17,276 nt of DNA from Comamonadaceae bacterium (GCA_947374535.1 CANCCJ010000049.1:1-17276), one strand, 5' to 3'; shown: positions 7,576 through 16,473, counted from the stretch's first letter. Made by a program: numbers and translations. The notes: generated from the letters alone by a model not told the origin.

Positions 7576-9090
7576 TTAGCGCAAGGGGCGAATGACGGTG
7601 TATTGCGCCCACTCACCACGACGGATCAACAAGCTCACAGGCTTGCTGCGGTCTAGTTTGGCGGTCAACGCCTCAAGCGCCTGCACATTAGGTGTTTCGA
7701 TGTTGGCCAAGGCCAAAATCACGTCGCCTTCTTGAATCCCTGCTCGCGCAGCTGGCTCAGCCACCGCATCCACGCGCACGCCACCACGCAACTTGAGTTC
7801 TTTCTTTTGTGCATCCGTGAGTTCGCTGATGGTCAGACCCAACACCTTGGCTGCGCTTGACTCTTTCGGTTTCTCTGCGACAGGCTCTTTCTTGGCTGGC
7901 TTGTCGGCTTCAAATTCACCCACCGTGATGTGCATGTCTTTCAAGCTGCCACGACGCCACACTTGGATGGCGCTGCGCGTGCCCGGTTTGGTGTTGCCCA
8001 CCATGCGCGGCAAATCGCTGGACTTTTCAATGGTCTTGCCTTCGAACTTCAAGATGATGTCACCGGGCTCCAAGCCAGCCTTCTCTGCGGGCGAACCCTG
8101 CTCCACACCACGCACCAAAGCACCTTGCACCTTAGACAAACCCAAGGACTCAGCTACCTCTTTGCTCACTTGGTCAATCTGCACCCCCAAGCGACCGCGT
8201 TGCACTTTGCCTGTGGCGCGCAGCTGCTCACTCACGCGCACAGCTTCATCAATGGGGATTGCAAACGAGATGCCCATGAAGCCACCCGAGCGTGAATAGA
8301 TTTGACTGTTGATACCCACCACTTCGCCGCGCATGTTGATAAGCGGCCCACCCGAGTTACCTGGGTTGATCGCTACATCGGTTTGAATAAACGACAAATA
8401 GTCGCCCGTGTCGCGTTGCTTGGCACTGACGATGCCCGCTGTGACCGTGTTGTCTAAACCAAAGGGCGAGCCAATGGCCATCACCCACTCGCCCACTTTG
8501 AGACAGCTCACATCGCCAATCTTCACCGCTGGCAAGCCTGTGGCCTCAATCTTCACCACAGCCACGTCAGTGCGCTTGTCAGAACCAATCAAGCGCGCTT
8601 TGAATTCGCGTTTGTCGGGCAAGGTGACCATGACTTGATCCGCACCTTCCACCACGTGGGCATTGGTCATCACATAACCATCTGCAGACAAGATGAAGCC
8701 GGAACCCACACCTTTAGGTTGCGCTTCATCGGGCTGCTGCTGGCCGCGGTTGGGCCGTTGTTGACGTGGCGCATTGGGGCCGTTGGGTGTATTAGGTGTG
8801 GGCATGGGCACGCCAAAGAAACGACGAAAGAACTCTTGCATTTCTGCATCTGGCTCAGTGCCTTGCACCTCGCGTGCCGAAGCTTTCTCTAGCGTGCGAA
8901 TGTTCACCACGGAAGGGCCCACTTGCTCAACCAAATCGGTGAAGTCGGGTAAGCCGCGCACAGCGGGTGCACCACTGACCACTTGTGCATGACTAGGTTG
9001 CACCCACGCGACGCTCAAGCCTGTAGCCAACAACGCGGCGCACAAAAAGCCAAAAGAAACAGAACGATTCAATGCCAGTGGACGTGCCAT
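7576..9090 (-). CDS. mucD: Periplasmic serine endoprotease of the DegP/MucD (HtrA, Do-like) family
   Basis: HtrA proteases degrade or refold misfolded envelope proteins in the periplasm. MucD is the form usually encoded next to the sigma-E genes in beta- and gammaproteobacteria. The 504-residue precursor has a signal peptide: positive N-terminus, hydrophobic core near 11-30, and probable cleavage after SHA (35). A Pro/Asn/Gln-rich linker (97-125) follows. The trypsin-like domain has His145 in MTNAHVVEG, Asp175 in KRTDVAVVK and Ser246 in NPGNSGGPL. PDZ domains lie at about 297-390 and 416-495, separated by a Lys/Glu-rich linker. ATG 9090 was chosen over upstream starts because it has a good AGGA Shine-Dalgarno and begins the signal peptide. 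The rpoE, rseA and rseB genes usually just upstream are absent here, so its control cannot be inferred from neighbours. Confidence 0.95.
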   Translation of the reverse strand: MARPLALNRSVSFGFLCAALLATGLSVAWVQPSHAQVVSGAPAVRGLPDFTDLVEQVGPSVVNIRTLEKASAREVQGTEPDAEMQEFFRRFFGVPMPTPNTPNGPNAPRQQRPNRGQQQPDEAQPKGVGSGFILSADGYVMTNAHVVEGADQVMVTLPDKREFKARLIGSDKRTDVAVVKIEATGLPAVKIGDVSCLKVGEWVMAIGSPFGLDNTVTAGIVSAKQRDTGDYLSFIQTDVAINPGNSGGPLINMRGEVVGINSQIYSRSGGFMGISFAIPIDEAVRVSEQLRATGKVQRGRLGVQIDQVSKEVAESLGLSKVQGALVRGVEQGSPAEKAGLEPGDIILKFEGKTIEKSSDLPRMVGNTKPGTRSAIQVWRRGSLKDMHITVGEFEADKPAKKEPVAEKPKESSAAKVLGLTISELTDAQKKELKLRGGVRVDAVAEPAARAGIQEGDVILALANIETPNVQALEALTAKLDRSKPVSLLIRRGEWAQYTVIRPLR

Positions 9091-9145
9091 GTTTTTTTCC
9101 TTCAATTCAATTCTGAGCGCTGGTACACAGCGCGACGCAAATCCA

Positions 9146-9538
9146 TCAGTGGGCATTTGACGCTTGTGCACCCAACCACAACCAAGAGGGTTTGGCACTC
9201 AGTGTCTCAGATGTGGGCTGCCAACGTAAAAGCAAGGCGCGCTGCATGTCGAGTGCAACCTGCACACGGCCCAATGCGTCTTCACACGCAGGATTTTGGT
9301 CATGCAAGCACCAAACTTGACCATCCCAAGTCAAAGTGCCTGCGTGGTTTAACGCACACCATCCCATAAAGGCACCCAATGCAGCCGTAAATGCAGCAAA
9401 GCACCAAACCCAACTTACATGTTGATTTAACGCCCAAACCAAAAGCACCGCTGACGTGAGTAGCGTGAAGATGGCGTAAAGCCAGCGCTGAAAAGCACAA
9501 CGCCCCACCGGATATGAAACCGATGGGGCGTTGTGCAT
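9146..9538 (-). CDS. Small inner-membrane protein resembling YgfX/CptA
   Basis: This 130-residue protein has two hydrophobic segments (about 18-36 and 42-60) followed by a soluble tail with LTWDGQVWCL and, near the end, LLLRWQP and PSWLWLG. A two-helix hairpin followed by a W-x-G-x-x-W strand and a tryptophan-containing end is the layout of the YgfX (CptA) family. A protein of this kind commonly follows fabF in Burkholderiales. The identification is from layout and a few residues, so its function is not assigned. It starts 10 bases after the fabF stop with AAGG eight bases before the ATG. The first 13 or so codons lie inside a terminator-like hairpin. It ends 55 bases before the mucD start. 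With sigma-E genes missing, it now directly precedes mucD. Confidence 0.75.
   Translation of the reverse strand: MHNAPSVSYPVGRCAFQRWLYAIFTLLTSAVLLVWALNQHVSWVWCFAAFTAALGAFMGWCALNHAGTLTWDGQVWCLHDQNPACEDALGRVQVALDMQRALLLRWQPTSETLSAKPSWLWLGAQASNAH
9491..9536 (-). terminator. Strong hairpin with short T-run after fabF, overlapping the start of the next gene
   Basis: Perfect 13-bp arms (9495-9507 and 9524-9536, GCACAACGCCCCA and its complement) enclose a 16-base loop. On the minus strand the stem is followed by TTTT (9494-9491). It begins 12 bases past the fabF stop, where a terminator of the fab cluster would be expected. The next gene's ATG (9536-9538) lies at its foot, so the hairpin forms part of that coding sequence. 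Four T residues is a short run, so termination may be partial. Confidence 0.7.
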
Positions 9539-9548
9539 GGCGAAAACC

Positions 9549-10793
9549 TTAGATGCGTTTGAAAACTAACGCGCCGTTGGTGCCACCAAATCCGAAGTTG
9601 TTTTTGAGGGCTACATCAATCTTCATGTCTCGCGCGGTGTTGGCGCAGTAGTCCAAGTCACATTCAGGGTCTTGGTTAAAGATGTTGATGGTAGGCGGGC
9701 TCTTTTGGTGATGGATGGCCAGCACGGTGAACACACTCTCAATGCCACCAGCGCCGCCCAACAAATGACCCGTCATCGACTTGGTAGAATTGACCACGGT
9801 CTTTTTGGCGTGGTCACCCAGCGCCGCTTTGATGGCGTTGGTTTCGTTGATGTCACCCAGCGGTGTGGATGTGCCATGCGCATTCAAATAGTCCACTTGA
9901 TCGGCGTTGACGCCTGCATTGCTGAGCGCGCTGAGCATGGCGCGGCGAGGGCCGTCCATGTTGGGTGCGGTCATGTGACCAGCGTCTGCACTCAGACCGT
10001 AGCCACCCAACTCTGCATAAATTTTGGCGCCGCGTTTTTTAGCGTGTTCGTACTCTTCGAGCACCAAAACACCCGCACCTTCGCCCAAGACAAAACCATC
10101 GCGGTCGCGGTCCCAAGGACGCGAAGCAGTGGTCGGATCGTCATTACGAGTCGACAGCGCGCGCATGGAGGCAAAGCCACCGACACCCAAAGGTGACATA
10201 CAGCACTCAGAACCGCCAGCAATCATCACGTCGGCATCGCCGTACTCAATGTGACGACCGGCTTCGCCGATGCTGTGCAAGCCTGTGGTACAGGCTGTGA
10301 CCACGGCCAAGTTCGGGCCTTTGAAGCCAAAACGCATGGACACGTGACCAGAAATCATGTTGATGATGGACGCTGGCACGAAGAATGGCGAAATGCGACG
10401 TGGGCCTTTGGCCAACAGTTCGCTGTGCATGTCTTCGATGAGCGGCAAGCCGCCGATGCCAGAGCCGATCACGACCCCGATACGGGTCGCTTCTTCTTCG
10501 CTCAGAGCTTCGCCAGTGGCGAGGCCTGAGTCTTGAACCGCTTGCATCGCCGCCGCGATGCCGTAGTGAATGAACTTGTCCATGGCACGCGCCTCTTTCG
10601 GGGCAATGTATTGGTCAAGGTCTAAATCTTTCACTTCACCAGCAAAGTGGCAGTTGATTGCAGACGCGTCAAAACGCGTGATGGTTGCAATGCCAGATTT
10701 ACCAGCTAAAAGATTGGCCCAAGCGTCAGCGACCGTGTTACCCACGGGACTGATACAACCTAGGCCGGTCACGACGACGCGACGACGGCTCAT
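9549..10793 (-). CDS. fabF: 3-oxoacyl-[acyl-carrier-protein] synthase II
   Basis: FabF condenses malonyl-ACP with a growing acyl-ACP in fatty-acid elongation, including the C16:1 to C18:1 step. The 414-residue protein has the thiolase fold and begins MSRRRVVVTGLGCISPVG. The Cys-His-His triad is Cys168 in VTACTTGLHSIG, His306 in NAHGTSTPLGD and His343 in STKSMTGHLLGGAGG, with Lys338 in its usual place. The C-terminus has NNFGFGGTNGALVF, the glycine-rich loop of the family. It follows acpP by 16 bases and is the last biosynthetic gene of the cluster. A strong hairpin follows its stop. Confidence 0.97.
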   Translation of the reverse strand: MSRRRVVVTGLGCISPVGNTVADAWANLLAGKSGIATITRFDASAINCHFAGEVKDLDLDQYIAPKEARAMDKFIHYGIAAAMQAVQDSGLATGEALSEEEATRIGVVIGSGIGGLPLIEDMHSELLAKGPRRISPFFVPASIINMISGHVSMRFGFKGPNLAVVTACTTGLHSIGEAGRHIEYGDADVMIAGGSECCMSPLGVGGFASMRALSTRNDDPTTASRPWDRDRDGFVLGEGAGVLVLEEYEHAKKRGAKIYAELGGYGLSADAGHMTAPNMDGPRRAMLSALSNAGVNADQVDYLNAHGTSTPLGDINETNAIKAALGDHAKKTVVNSTKSMTGHLLGGAGGIESVFTVLAIHHQKSPPTINIFNQDPECDLDYCANTARDMKIDVALKNNFGFGGTNGALVFKRI

Positions 10794-10809
10794 GCGGTAT
10801 TCCTAGAAG

Positions 10810-11105
<296 letters not shown>

Positions 11106-11141
11106 TATTGATTCTGTTGTGATTCTTTTGTTGCTCTGGCT

Positions 11142-11885
11142 TTAAGCCATGAACATACCGCCGTTGACATGCAACTCTTGGCCAGTCACATAACTGGCGT
11201 TGGCGCCTGCCAAATAGGCCACCGCGTGTGCAATGTCAGCGGGTTTACCGAGGTGACCCAGCGGGATTTGACCCAGCAAGGCTTTTTGTTGTTCTTCAGG
11301 CAAAGAAGCGGTCATGTCGGTTTCGATGAAGCCAGGCGCCACGCAGTTGACGGTAATGCCACGGCTACCCAACTCACGCGCTAAAGCGCGGGTCATGCCA
11401 GCCACACCGGCTTTGGCCGCTGCATAGTTGGCTTGGCCTGGGTTGCCAGATGCGCCCACCACGCTGGTGATGCTGATGATGCGACCGAAGCGTTGCTTCA
11501 TCATGGGACGAATCACAGCGCGTGACACACGGAACACGGCTTTGAGGTTGGTGTCGAGCACGGCATCCCAATCCGTGTCCTTCATGCGCATGGCCAAGGT
11601 GTCGCGGGTGATGCCGGCGTTGTTGACCAACACATGCAAAGCCCCGTGGTCTTTGGTAATTTGATCAATCAAGGCTTCCACTGCAGCGCCATCGTTGACG
11701 TTGAGATTGGCACCACGGCAGCCTGCGTGTGCAGACAAAGCTTGGCTGATTTTGGCGGCGCCATCGTCAGAAGTGGCCGTACCGATGACCAAATAACCTT
11801 GTTGGGCCAACTCTTGGGCAATCGCTGCACCGATGCCGCGCGAAGCGCCAGTCACCAAGGCAATGTGTTGTTTGTGATCGCTCAT
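11142..11885 (-). CDS. fabG: 3-oxoacyl-[acyl-carrier-protein] reductase
   Basis: FabG reduces 3-ketoacyl-ACP to 3-hydroxyacyl-ACP with NADPH, the first reduction of each elongation cycle. The 247-residue protein is a short-chain dehydrogenase/reductase. It has the nucleotide-binding motif TGASRGIG (12-19), NNAG (88-91), and the catalytic residues Ser141 in ISITSVVG, Tyr154 and Lys158 in YAAAKAG. The end, SYVTGQELHVNGGMFMA, is typical of the family. A good AAGGA ribosome binding site precedes the ATG. It starts 18 bases after fabD ends, consistent with one operon. Confidence 0.97.
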   Translation of the reverse strand: MSDHKQHIALVTGASRGIGAAIAQELAQQGYLVIGTATSDDGAAKISQALSAHAGCRGANLNVNDGAAVEALIDQITKDHGALHVLVNNAGITRDTLAMRMKDTDWDAVLDTNLKAVFRVSRAVIRPMMKQRFGRIISITSVVGASGNPGQANYAAAKAGVAGMTRALARELGSRGITVNCVAPGFIETDMTASLPEEQQKALLGQIPLGHLGKPADIAHAVAYLAGANASYVTGQELHVNGGMFMA

Positions 11886-11903
11886 ATTTCGTTTCCTTAT
11901 CGA

Positions 11904-12854
11904 TTAGACCAATGCGGTTTTCACTTCGGCCAAAGTGGCGGGATCAAACAAAGGTAAGCCCGTTAAATCTGCATCGATGCGCTTGATCATGCCAGCCAAG
12001 ACCTTGCCTGGGCCGCACTCGACCAAGGTGGTGACGCCGCGCGCCTTGATGGCGGCCACGCATTCCACCCAACGCACGGGGCCAAAGGCTTGGCGGTACA
12101 GGGCGTCACGAATGCGGTCTGCATCGGTCTCGATCGCCACGTCGATGTTGTTCACCACGGGAATTTGCATGGTGGCAAAGCTGGTTACGGCGAGTTTTTC
12201 TTTCAAACGCTCGGCAGCAGGTTTCATCAAGCTGGAGTGGAAAGGCGCTGATACAGGCAAAGACAAAGCGCGTTTCGCGCCATTGGCTTTGAGCACTTCA
12301 CAAGCTTTTTCCACAGCAGCTTTGCTGCCAGCGATCACGGTTTGCCCTGGGTCGTTGAAGTTCACAGCTTCCACCACCTCTGCAGAACCTGCGCCAAACG
12401 TGGCTTGCGCTTCGGCACAGCCAGCCATGACTTGCGCAGCCGTCATACCCAAAATAGCAGCCATGGCGCCGGTGCCTACAGGCACGGCTTCTTGCATGGC
12501 TTGAGCACGGAAACGCACCAGCGGTGCAGCTTGGGCCAGCGTCAAGACGCCAGAAGCTACCAAGGCGGAATATTCGCCCAAAGAATGACCCGCCAGCACA
12601 GCAGGCAACACGCCCCCCTCGGCCAGCCACACACGATAAGCGGCCACAGCGGCGACGAGCATGACCGGTTGTGTATTGGTGGTCAGGGCCAGCGCCTCTT
12701 TGGGACCTTCGTGAATAAGTTTGGCCATGTCTTCGCCCATGGCATCAGATGCCTCGGCCAAAGTTTGAGCGACCACCGGGTGATCGCCCCATGCGTCGAG
12801 CATGCCGACGGATTGAGAGCCTTGACCTGGGAACAAAAAAGCAAAGGAAGTCAT
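11904..12854 (-). CDS. fabD: Malonyl-CoA:ACP transacylase
   Basis: FabD moves malonyl groups from coenzyme A to ACP, giving the extender unit for fatty-acid synthesis. The 316-residue protein has FPGQGSQSVGM (8-18), the nucleophile Ser91 in AGHSLGEYSAL, Arg116 for malonate binding and His206 in PVSAPFHSSLM. The family length is about 310. A GTG eight codons upstream (12878) is a possible start, but MTSFAFLFPGQGSQ at 12854 is the family start and was chosen. Shine-Dalgarno support is weak at both. A 42-base gap with no visible signal separates it from fabH. Confidence 0.97.
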   Translation of the reverse strand: MTSFAFLFPGQGSQSVGMLDAWGDHPVVAQTLAEASDAMGEDMAKLIHEGPKEALALTTNTQPVMLVAAVAAYRVWLAEGGVLPAVLAGHSLGEYSALVASGVLTLAQAAPLVRFRAQAMQEAVPVGTGAMAAILGMTAAQVMAGCAEAQATFGAGSAEVVEAVNFNDPGQTVIAGSKAAVEKACEVLKANGAKRALSLPVSAPFHSSLMKPAAERLKEKLAVTSFATMQIPVVNNIDVAIETDADRIRDALYRQAFGPVRWVECVAAIKARGVTTLVECGPGKVLAGMIKRIDADLTGLPLFDPATLAEVKTALV

Positions 12855-12896
12855 AACATTTTCGAGAAAGTTTGTCACATGAAGTCTTGCGCAGAC

Positions 12897-13898
12897 TTAC
12901 AACTTGAGCAGAACGGCGCCCCATGTGAAACCACCACCCACGCCTTCGAGCATGATGGTTTGGTCTTTTTTCACTTGGCCGCTGCGCACCGCCTGGTCGA
13001 GCGCCAACGGAATCGAGGCGGCCGAGGTGTTGCCGTGATCTTGAACGGTTAAAACAACCTTGTCCATCGGCAGTTTCAGCTTTTTAGCCGTACTTTGAAT
13101 GATGCGGATGTTGGCCTGATGCGGCACCAGCCAATCAATATCGCCCTCAGTCAAGCCAGCCTTGTTCAGCACGGTGCGCGCAGCACCTTCAAGCAAGCCC
13201 ACAGCTAACTTGAACACCGCTTGGCCATCCATCTTGAGCACGGGGTCACCCATGATGTTGCCGTTGCGCACATGACCTGGCACACACAAGATGCCCACAT
13301 GTTTGCCATCGGCATGAATGTCTGTCGCCAAGACGCCGGGCGTCTCAGACGCTTCCATCACCACAGCGCCAGCGCCGTCACCAAAGAGCACGCAAGTGGT
13401 GCGATCTTGAAAATCAAGCAAGCGCGAGAAGATTTCAGAACCCACCACCAAAGCCCGCTTGGCAGAACCTGAACGAATCATGGCGTCAGCCACGGTCAGC
13501 GCGTAAATAAAGCCGCTGCACACCGCTTGCACATCAAATGCGGGAGCGCCCGCAATACCAGCCGCCGCTTCGTCTAGCTGAGCCAGCTTGTGCTGCAAGA
13601 TGCAAGCGGTCGAAGGGAACACCATGTCTGGCGTGGACGTGGCAACAATGATGAGGTCAATGTCTTGAGGGCGACAACCTGCGGCCTCCAGAGCTTGTTT
13701 GCAAGCTTCGAACGCCAAGTCGCTGCAGCACATGTCGTCTGCTGCAAAGTGACGCGCACGAATGCCTGTGCGCTCAACAATCCATTCGTCAGAGCTTTCC
13801 ACACCTTGGGTGGCAAGTTCCGCGACCAAGTCTGCGTTGGTCAACCGGCGGGGAGGGAGAAAACTTCCGGTGCCCGTGATTCGGGAGAAAAGGGTCAT
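12897..13898 (-). CDS. fabH: 3-oxoacyl-[acyl-carrier-protein] synthase III
   Basis: FabH starts fatty-acid synthesis by condensing acetyl-CoA with malonyl-ACP. The 333-residue protein has the Cys-His-Asn triad of the family: Cys127 in [12 protein letters not shown], His260 in [12 protein letters not shown] and Asn290 in [11 protein letters not shown]. The conserved [14 protein letters not shown] lies at the C-terminus. It is slightly longer than E. coli FabH (317) because of an insertion around 107-120 ([12 protein letters not shown]). It starts 12 bases after the plsX stop with no obvious Shine-Dalgarno, so translation probably depends on plsX. Confidence 0.97.
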   Translation of the reverse strand: MTLFSRITGTGSFLPPRRLTNADLVAELATQGVESSDEWIVERTGIRARHFAADDMCCSDLAFEACKQALEAAGCRPQDIDLIIVATSTPDMVFPSTACILQHKLAQLDEAAAGIAGAPAFDVQAVCSGFIYALTVADAMIRSGSAKRALVVGSEIFSRLLDFQDRTTCVLFGDGAGAVVMEASETPGVLATDIHADGKHVGILCVPGHVRNGNIMGDPVLKMDGQAVFKLAVGLLEGAARTVLNKAGLTEGDIDWLVPHQANIRIIQSTAKKLKLPMDKVVLTVQDHGNTSAASIPLALDQAVRSGQVKKDQTIMLEGVGGGFTWGAVLLKL

Positions 13899-13910
13899 TA
13901 ATCAGGTGGC

Positions 13911-14945
13911 TCAGGCCGAGACGTCTGACGCTTGTCCTTGGGCTAACAAAGGAGCCGCATGGGCAATGCGAGAACGCACACGTTCGAGCAAGTTATGGTG
14001 GGCTGCATCATACGCGCGGTTCAAAGCAGTACCAAAGGCCACATCATCTGCAGAACCGTGGCTCTTAAAAACAATGCCATTGAGACCTAACAAGGCGGCA
14101 CCGTTGTAATGGCGATGGTCTACGCGGTCTTTGAAGTCAGATAGCACAGGATAAGCAAAGATCGCCGCAATTTTGGTCAAGAAGTTGCGCGTAAACGAGT
14201 TTTTGAGTGTTTCACTGATCTTGTGCGCCAGGCCTTCGCTGGCTTTCAAGGCCACATTACCCACAAAACCGTCGCACACGATCAAGTTGACCGTGCCTTG
14301 GTAAATGTCATTGCCTTCGACGTTGCCGTAAAAATTCAAATCACCGGCGTTAGCTGCAGTTCGCAATAATTCGCCAGTCTTTTTGGTAATTTCATTGCCT
14401 TTGATGTCTTCCTCGCCAATATTCAACAACCCCACAGTGGGGCTTTCGATGTTGTCGAGCACCGACACCAAGGCCGAACCCATGACCGCAAATTGCAGCA
14501 AATGCTGAGGCGAGCAATCAACATTAGCCCCCAAGTCAAGCATGGTGGTGCCGCCGCCTTTGAAGTCAGGCATGCGGCCTGCAATGGCTGGACGGTCAAT
14601 ACCATCGATGGTTTTGAGCACATAACGTGCAATAGCCATCAAAGCACCCGTGTTACCAGCAGATACCACCGCTTGGGCAGCGCCGCTCTTGACCTGCTCA
14701 ATCGCCACGCGCATGGACGAGTCCTTTTTGCGGCGCAAGGCAATTTCAATGGGATCATCCATGGCCACCACTTCAGTGGCAGCGACAACTTGGGCGCGGG
14801 GATGCGAGAAAGACAACAGCGCATCGGGCAGACCCACCAGCAAAAGCTTGGCATCTGGATGCGTATCTAAGAAACGGCGACAGGCCGCAAGCGTGACGCG
14901 CGGGCCATGGTCGCCACCCATGCAATCAACAGCAAGAGTGGTCAT
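13911..14945 (-). CDS. plsX: Phosphate acyltransferase PlsX
   Basis: PlsX makes acyl-phosphate from acyl-ACP and phosphate. PlsY then uses it to acylate glycerol 3-phosphate, linking fatty-acid synthesis to phospholipids. The 344-residue protein begins [15 protein letters not shown], with the family's MGGD motif at 9-12. SAGNTGALM (95-103), LDLGANVDC and [15 protein letters not shown] follow, all characteristic. It lies between rpmF and fabH in the order usual for proteobacteria. A terminator-like hairpin sits in the rpmF-plsX gap, ending 17 bases before the start, and could limit read-through from the rpmF promoter. The Shine-Dalgarno is weak (AGAAG). Confidence 0.96.
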   Translation of the reverse strand: MTTLAVDCMGGDHGPRVTLAACRRFLDTHPDAKLLLVGLPDALLSFSHPRAQVVAATEVVAMDDPIEIALRRKKDSSMRVAIEQVKSGAAQAVVSAGNTGALMAIARYVLKTIDGIDRPAIAGRMPDFKGGGTTMLDLGANVDCSPQHLLQFAVMGSALVSVLDNIESPTVGLLNIGEEDIKGNEITKKTGELLRTAANAGDLNFYGNVEGNDIYQGTVNLIVCDGFVGNVALKASEGLAHKISETLKNSFTRNFLTKIAAIFAYPVLSDFKDRVDHRHYNGAALLGLNGIVFKSHGSADDVAFGTALNRAYDAAHHNLLERVRSRIAHAAPLLAQGQASDVSA

Positions 14946-14962
14946 GCAGGTTTCTTCTCGTC

Positions 14963-15002
14963 AAAAAAACAAAAGCCCGAGGCGCCTAAGACAGCCACGG
15001 GC
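14963..15002 (-). terminator. Terminator-like hairpin between rpmF and plsX
   Basis: On the minus strand GCCCG (14998-15002) pairs with CGGGC (14975-14979). Additional short pairing inside the loop is possible. The stem is followed by TTTTGTTTTTTT (14974-14963). The T-run is strong and the stem modest. Since plsX, fabH and the rest have no clear promoter after it, partial termination (more L32 message than plsX message) fits better than a complete stop. Confidence 0.65.
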
Positions 15003-15020
15003 CAATGAGGAATGAAGTAA

Positions 15021-15203
15021 TTAAGCTTCAGACTTGGTCTTCAACACTTTGCGACCACGGTAGAAACCAGTGGGGCTGATGTGATGACGCAAGTGAATTT
15101 CACCAGTCGTTGGCTCAACGGCTGTGCCGGGAGCTGTCAACGCAGTGTGCGAATTGTGCATGCCGCGCTTGGAAGGAGATTTTTTGTTTTGCTGAACAGC
15201 CAT
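15021..15203 (-). CDS. rpmF: 50S ribosomal protein L32
   Basis: L32 is a small basic protein of the large ribosomal subunit. The 60-residue product begins [19 protein letters not shown] and ends [15 protein letters not shown], the typical betaproteobacterial form. It contains no cysteine, so it is the zinc-free type. AGGAG at 15210-15214 is a strong ribosome binding site. The gene lies between yceD and plsX as in E. coli, and a TATAAT promoter element is found in the gap before it. Confidence 0.98.
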   Translation of the reverse strand: MAVQQNKKSPSKRGMHNSHTALTAPGTAVEPTTGEIHLRHHISPTGFYRGRKVLKTKSEA

Positions 15204-15279
15204 GACCGGCTCCTGGAACTAAATGTGGTTGATCATTGGGCCACAAACTAACCGGGGTCAGCGTGACACGAAGCCTAAG

Positions 15280-15306
15280 ATTATAGCCCAACTCCTAGGT
15301 TCTCAG
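15280..15306 (-). promoter_or_regulatory. Probable promoter of rpmF and the downstream fab cluster
   Basis: The minus strand has a perfect TATAAT (15280-15285). A CTGAGA element (15301-15306, four of six matches to TTGACA) lies 15 bases upstream and overlaps the yceD stop. The spacing is shorter than ideal, so the -35 is uncertain. Transcription would start near 15273, giving a leader of about 70 bases before rpmF. Confidence 0.55.
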
Positions 15307-15842
15307 TGCTTGGGTGTTTTGAGTGATGCAAGTACGGCAAACGGATTGGGTTTGGCCTCAGACATCGCAGCCTCTTCTTCTGGCGAAGTTGGTACATGCT
15401 CACTCAAGCAAGCCGGGTGCATGGGCACCAAAGGCATGCTCATCAGCAACTCGTCCTCAATCAAGGCCATCAAATCAAAGCTGTCTTCCAAGACCAACAG
15501 GTCTTCTTCAGAGGCGTCGTCTTCGGCCAAAGCCGTGGCTTCATCAGCCACAAAGCGGAAATCTTGCTCAATCATCAGCGCCACAGGCACAGGTTGTAAG
15601 CAGCGCTGACACGTCAGCGGCACGGTGGCTTTGGCTTCGAGGTGCAACCAAGCATCGTCTTTGCCGCGTTGCTCGGGGTCGATCGCGCCTTGCGCCGACC
15701 ATGACACATGGCCCGTCACCTCGCCGCTGCAGTCTTCGGCCAAGCGTTCAAATTCAGCCAGAGGCGTGTCGCCCTCTAAATGCATTTGTGCTTTGGCAAA
15801 GGCTTTGACGTCGAGGTTGTGAAGGTTCTTTGGTTTTTGCAT
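15303..15842 (-). CDS. yceD: YceD family protein (DUF177), 23S rRNA accumulation protein
   Basis: Members of this family are needed for normal 23S rRNA levels in some bacteria and plastids; the mechanism is not clear. The 179-residue protein has the LTCQRCLQPV motif with a CxxC pair, an acidic stretch ending in FDLMALIEDELLMSMPLVPMH, and the ending KPNPFAVLASLK, which matches E. coli YceD almost exactly. The MQKPKNL start at 15842 mirrors the E. coli start. Longer frames up to 15905 would run into the divergent maf gene. The yceD-rpmF-plsX order is conserved. No Shine-Dalgarno is visible. A TACACT element at 15849-15854 would place the transcript start at or next to the ATG. Confidence 0.92.
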   Translation of the reverse strand: MQKPKNLHNLDVKAFAKAQMHLEGDTPLAEFERLAEDCSGEVTGHVSWSAQGAIDPEQRGKDDAWLHLEAKATVPLTCQRCLQPVPVALMIEQDFRFVADEATALAEDDASEEDLLVLEDSFDLMALIEDELLMSMPLVPMHPACLSEHVPTSPEEEAAMSEAKPNPFAVLASLKTPKH

Positions 15843-15867
15843 GCGATCAGTGTAAGAGAATCCACCC

Positions 15868-16473
15868 ATGTCTAAGCCCCAACCCGCCCTGATTTTGGGC
15901 TCCACTTCCCGTTACCGCCGCGAGCTGCTTGAGCGCTTGCGCGTGCCTTTTGATGTCGTCAGCCCTGAGGTCGATGAAACGCCATTTGCCAACGAAACGC
16001 CGCAAGCTCTGGCCTGTCGCCTCGCGCTGGCCAAAGCCAAAGCCGTGGCCGCCCAGCACCCCAACGCGGTGGTGATCGGCTCCGACCAAGTGGCCGACCT
16101 GAACGGCGAGCCTCTCGGCAAGCCCGGCACCCACGAACGCGCCGTGTTGCAACTGCAACGCATGCGCGGCAAAACCGTGGTGTTTCAAACGGCGGTGGCG
16201 GTGGTGTGCCAAGCCAGCCACTTTGAACAAATCGAGCTCGCGCAAATCAAGGTGCGCTTTCGCGATCTGAGCGACGCCGAAATTGAAGCCTACCTTCGCG
16301 CCGAAGAACCCTACGACTGCGCGGGCAGCGCCAAGAGCGAAGGCCTAGGCATTGCCCTGCTCGACGCCATCGACAACGACGACCCCACCGCCTTGATTGG
16401 CCTGCCCATGATTCGTACCGCACGCCTGTTGCGCGCGGCGGGCATTGACCTGCTGGGAGCCATCCAGCCATGA
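15868..16473 (+). CDS. Maf-family nucleotide pyrophosphatase, YceF type
   Basis: Maf proteins hydrolyse non-canonical or modified nucleoside triphosphates. The YceF subgroup acts on 7-methyl-GTP. The 201-residue protein starts MSKPQPALILGSTSRYRRELLERL, with the Maf signature at 8-20, and has VDETPF (35-40), the catalytic GSDQVADL (71-78, Asp73), GKPGT, CAGSAKSEGLGI and LIGLPM. The wording of these motifs is closer to E. coli YceF than to the YhdE dTTP/UTP subgroup, and the neighbouring yceD-rpmF also matches the YceF locus. It is transcribed away from yceD, with 25 bases between the start codons. It overlaps the next gene by ATGA. No good promoter is visible in the gap, so control sequence must extend into yceD. 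Confidence 0.93.
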   Translation: MSKPQPALILGSTSRYRRELLERLRVPFDVVSPEVDETPFANETPQALACRLALAKAKAVAAQHPNAVVIGSDQVADLNGEPLGKPGTHERAVLQLQRMRGKTVVFQTAVAVVCQASHFEQIELAQIKVRFRDLSDAEIEAYLRAEEPYDCAGSAKSEGLGIALLDAIDNDDPTALIGLPMIRTARLLRAAGIDLLGAIQP

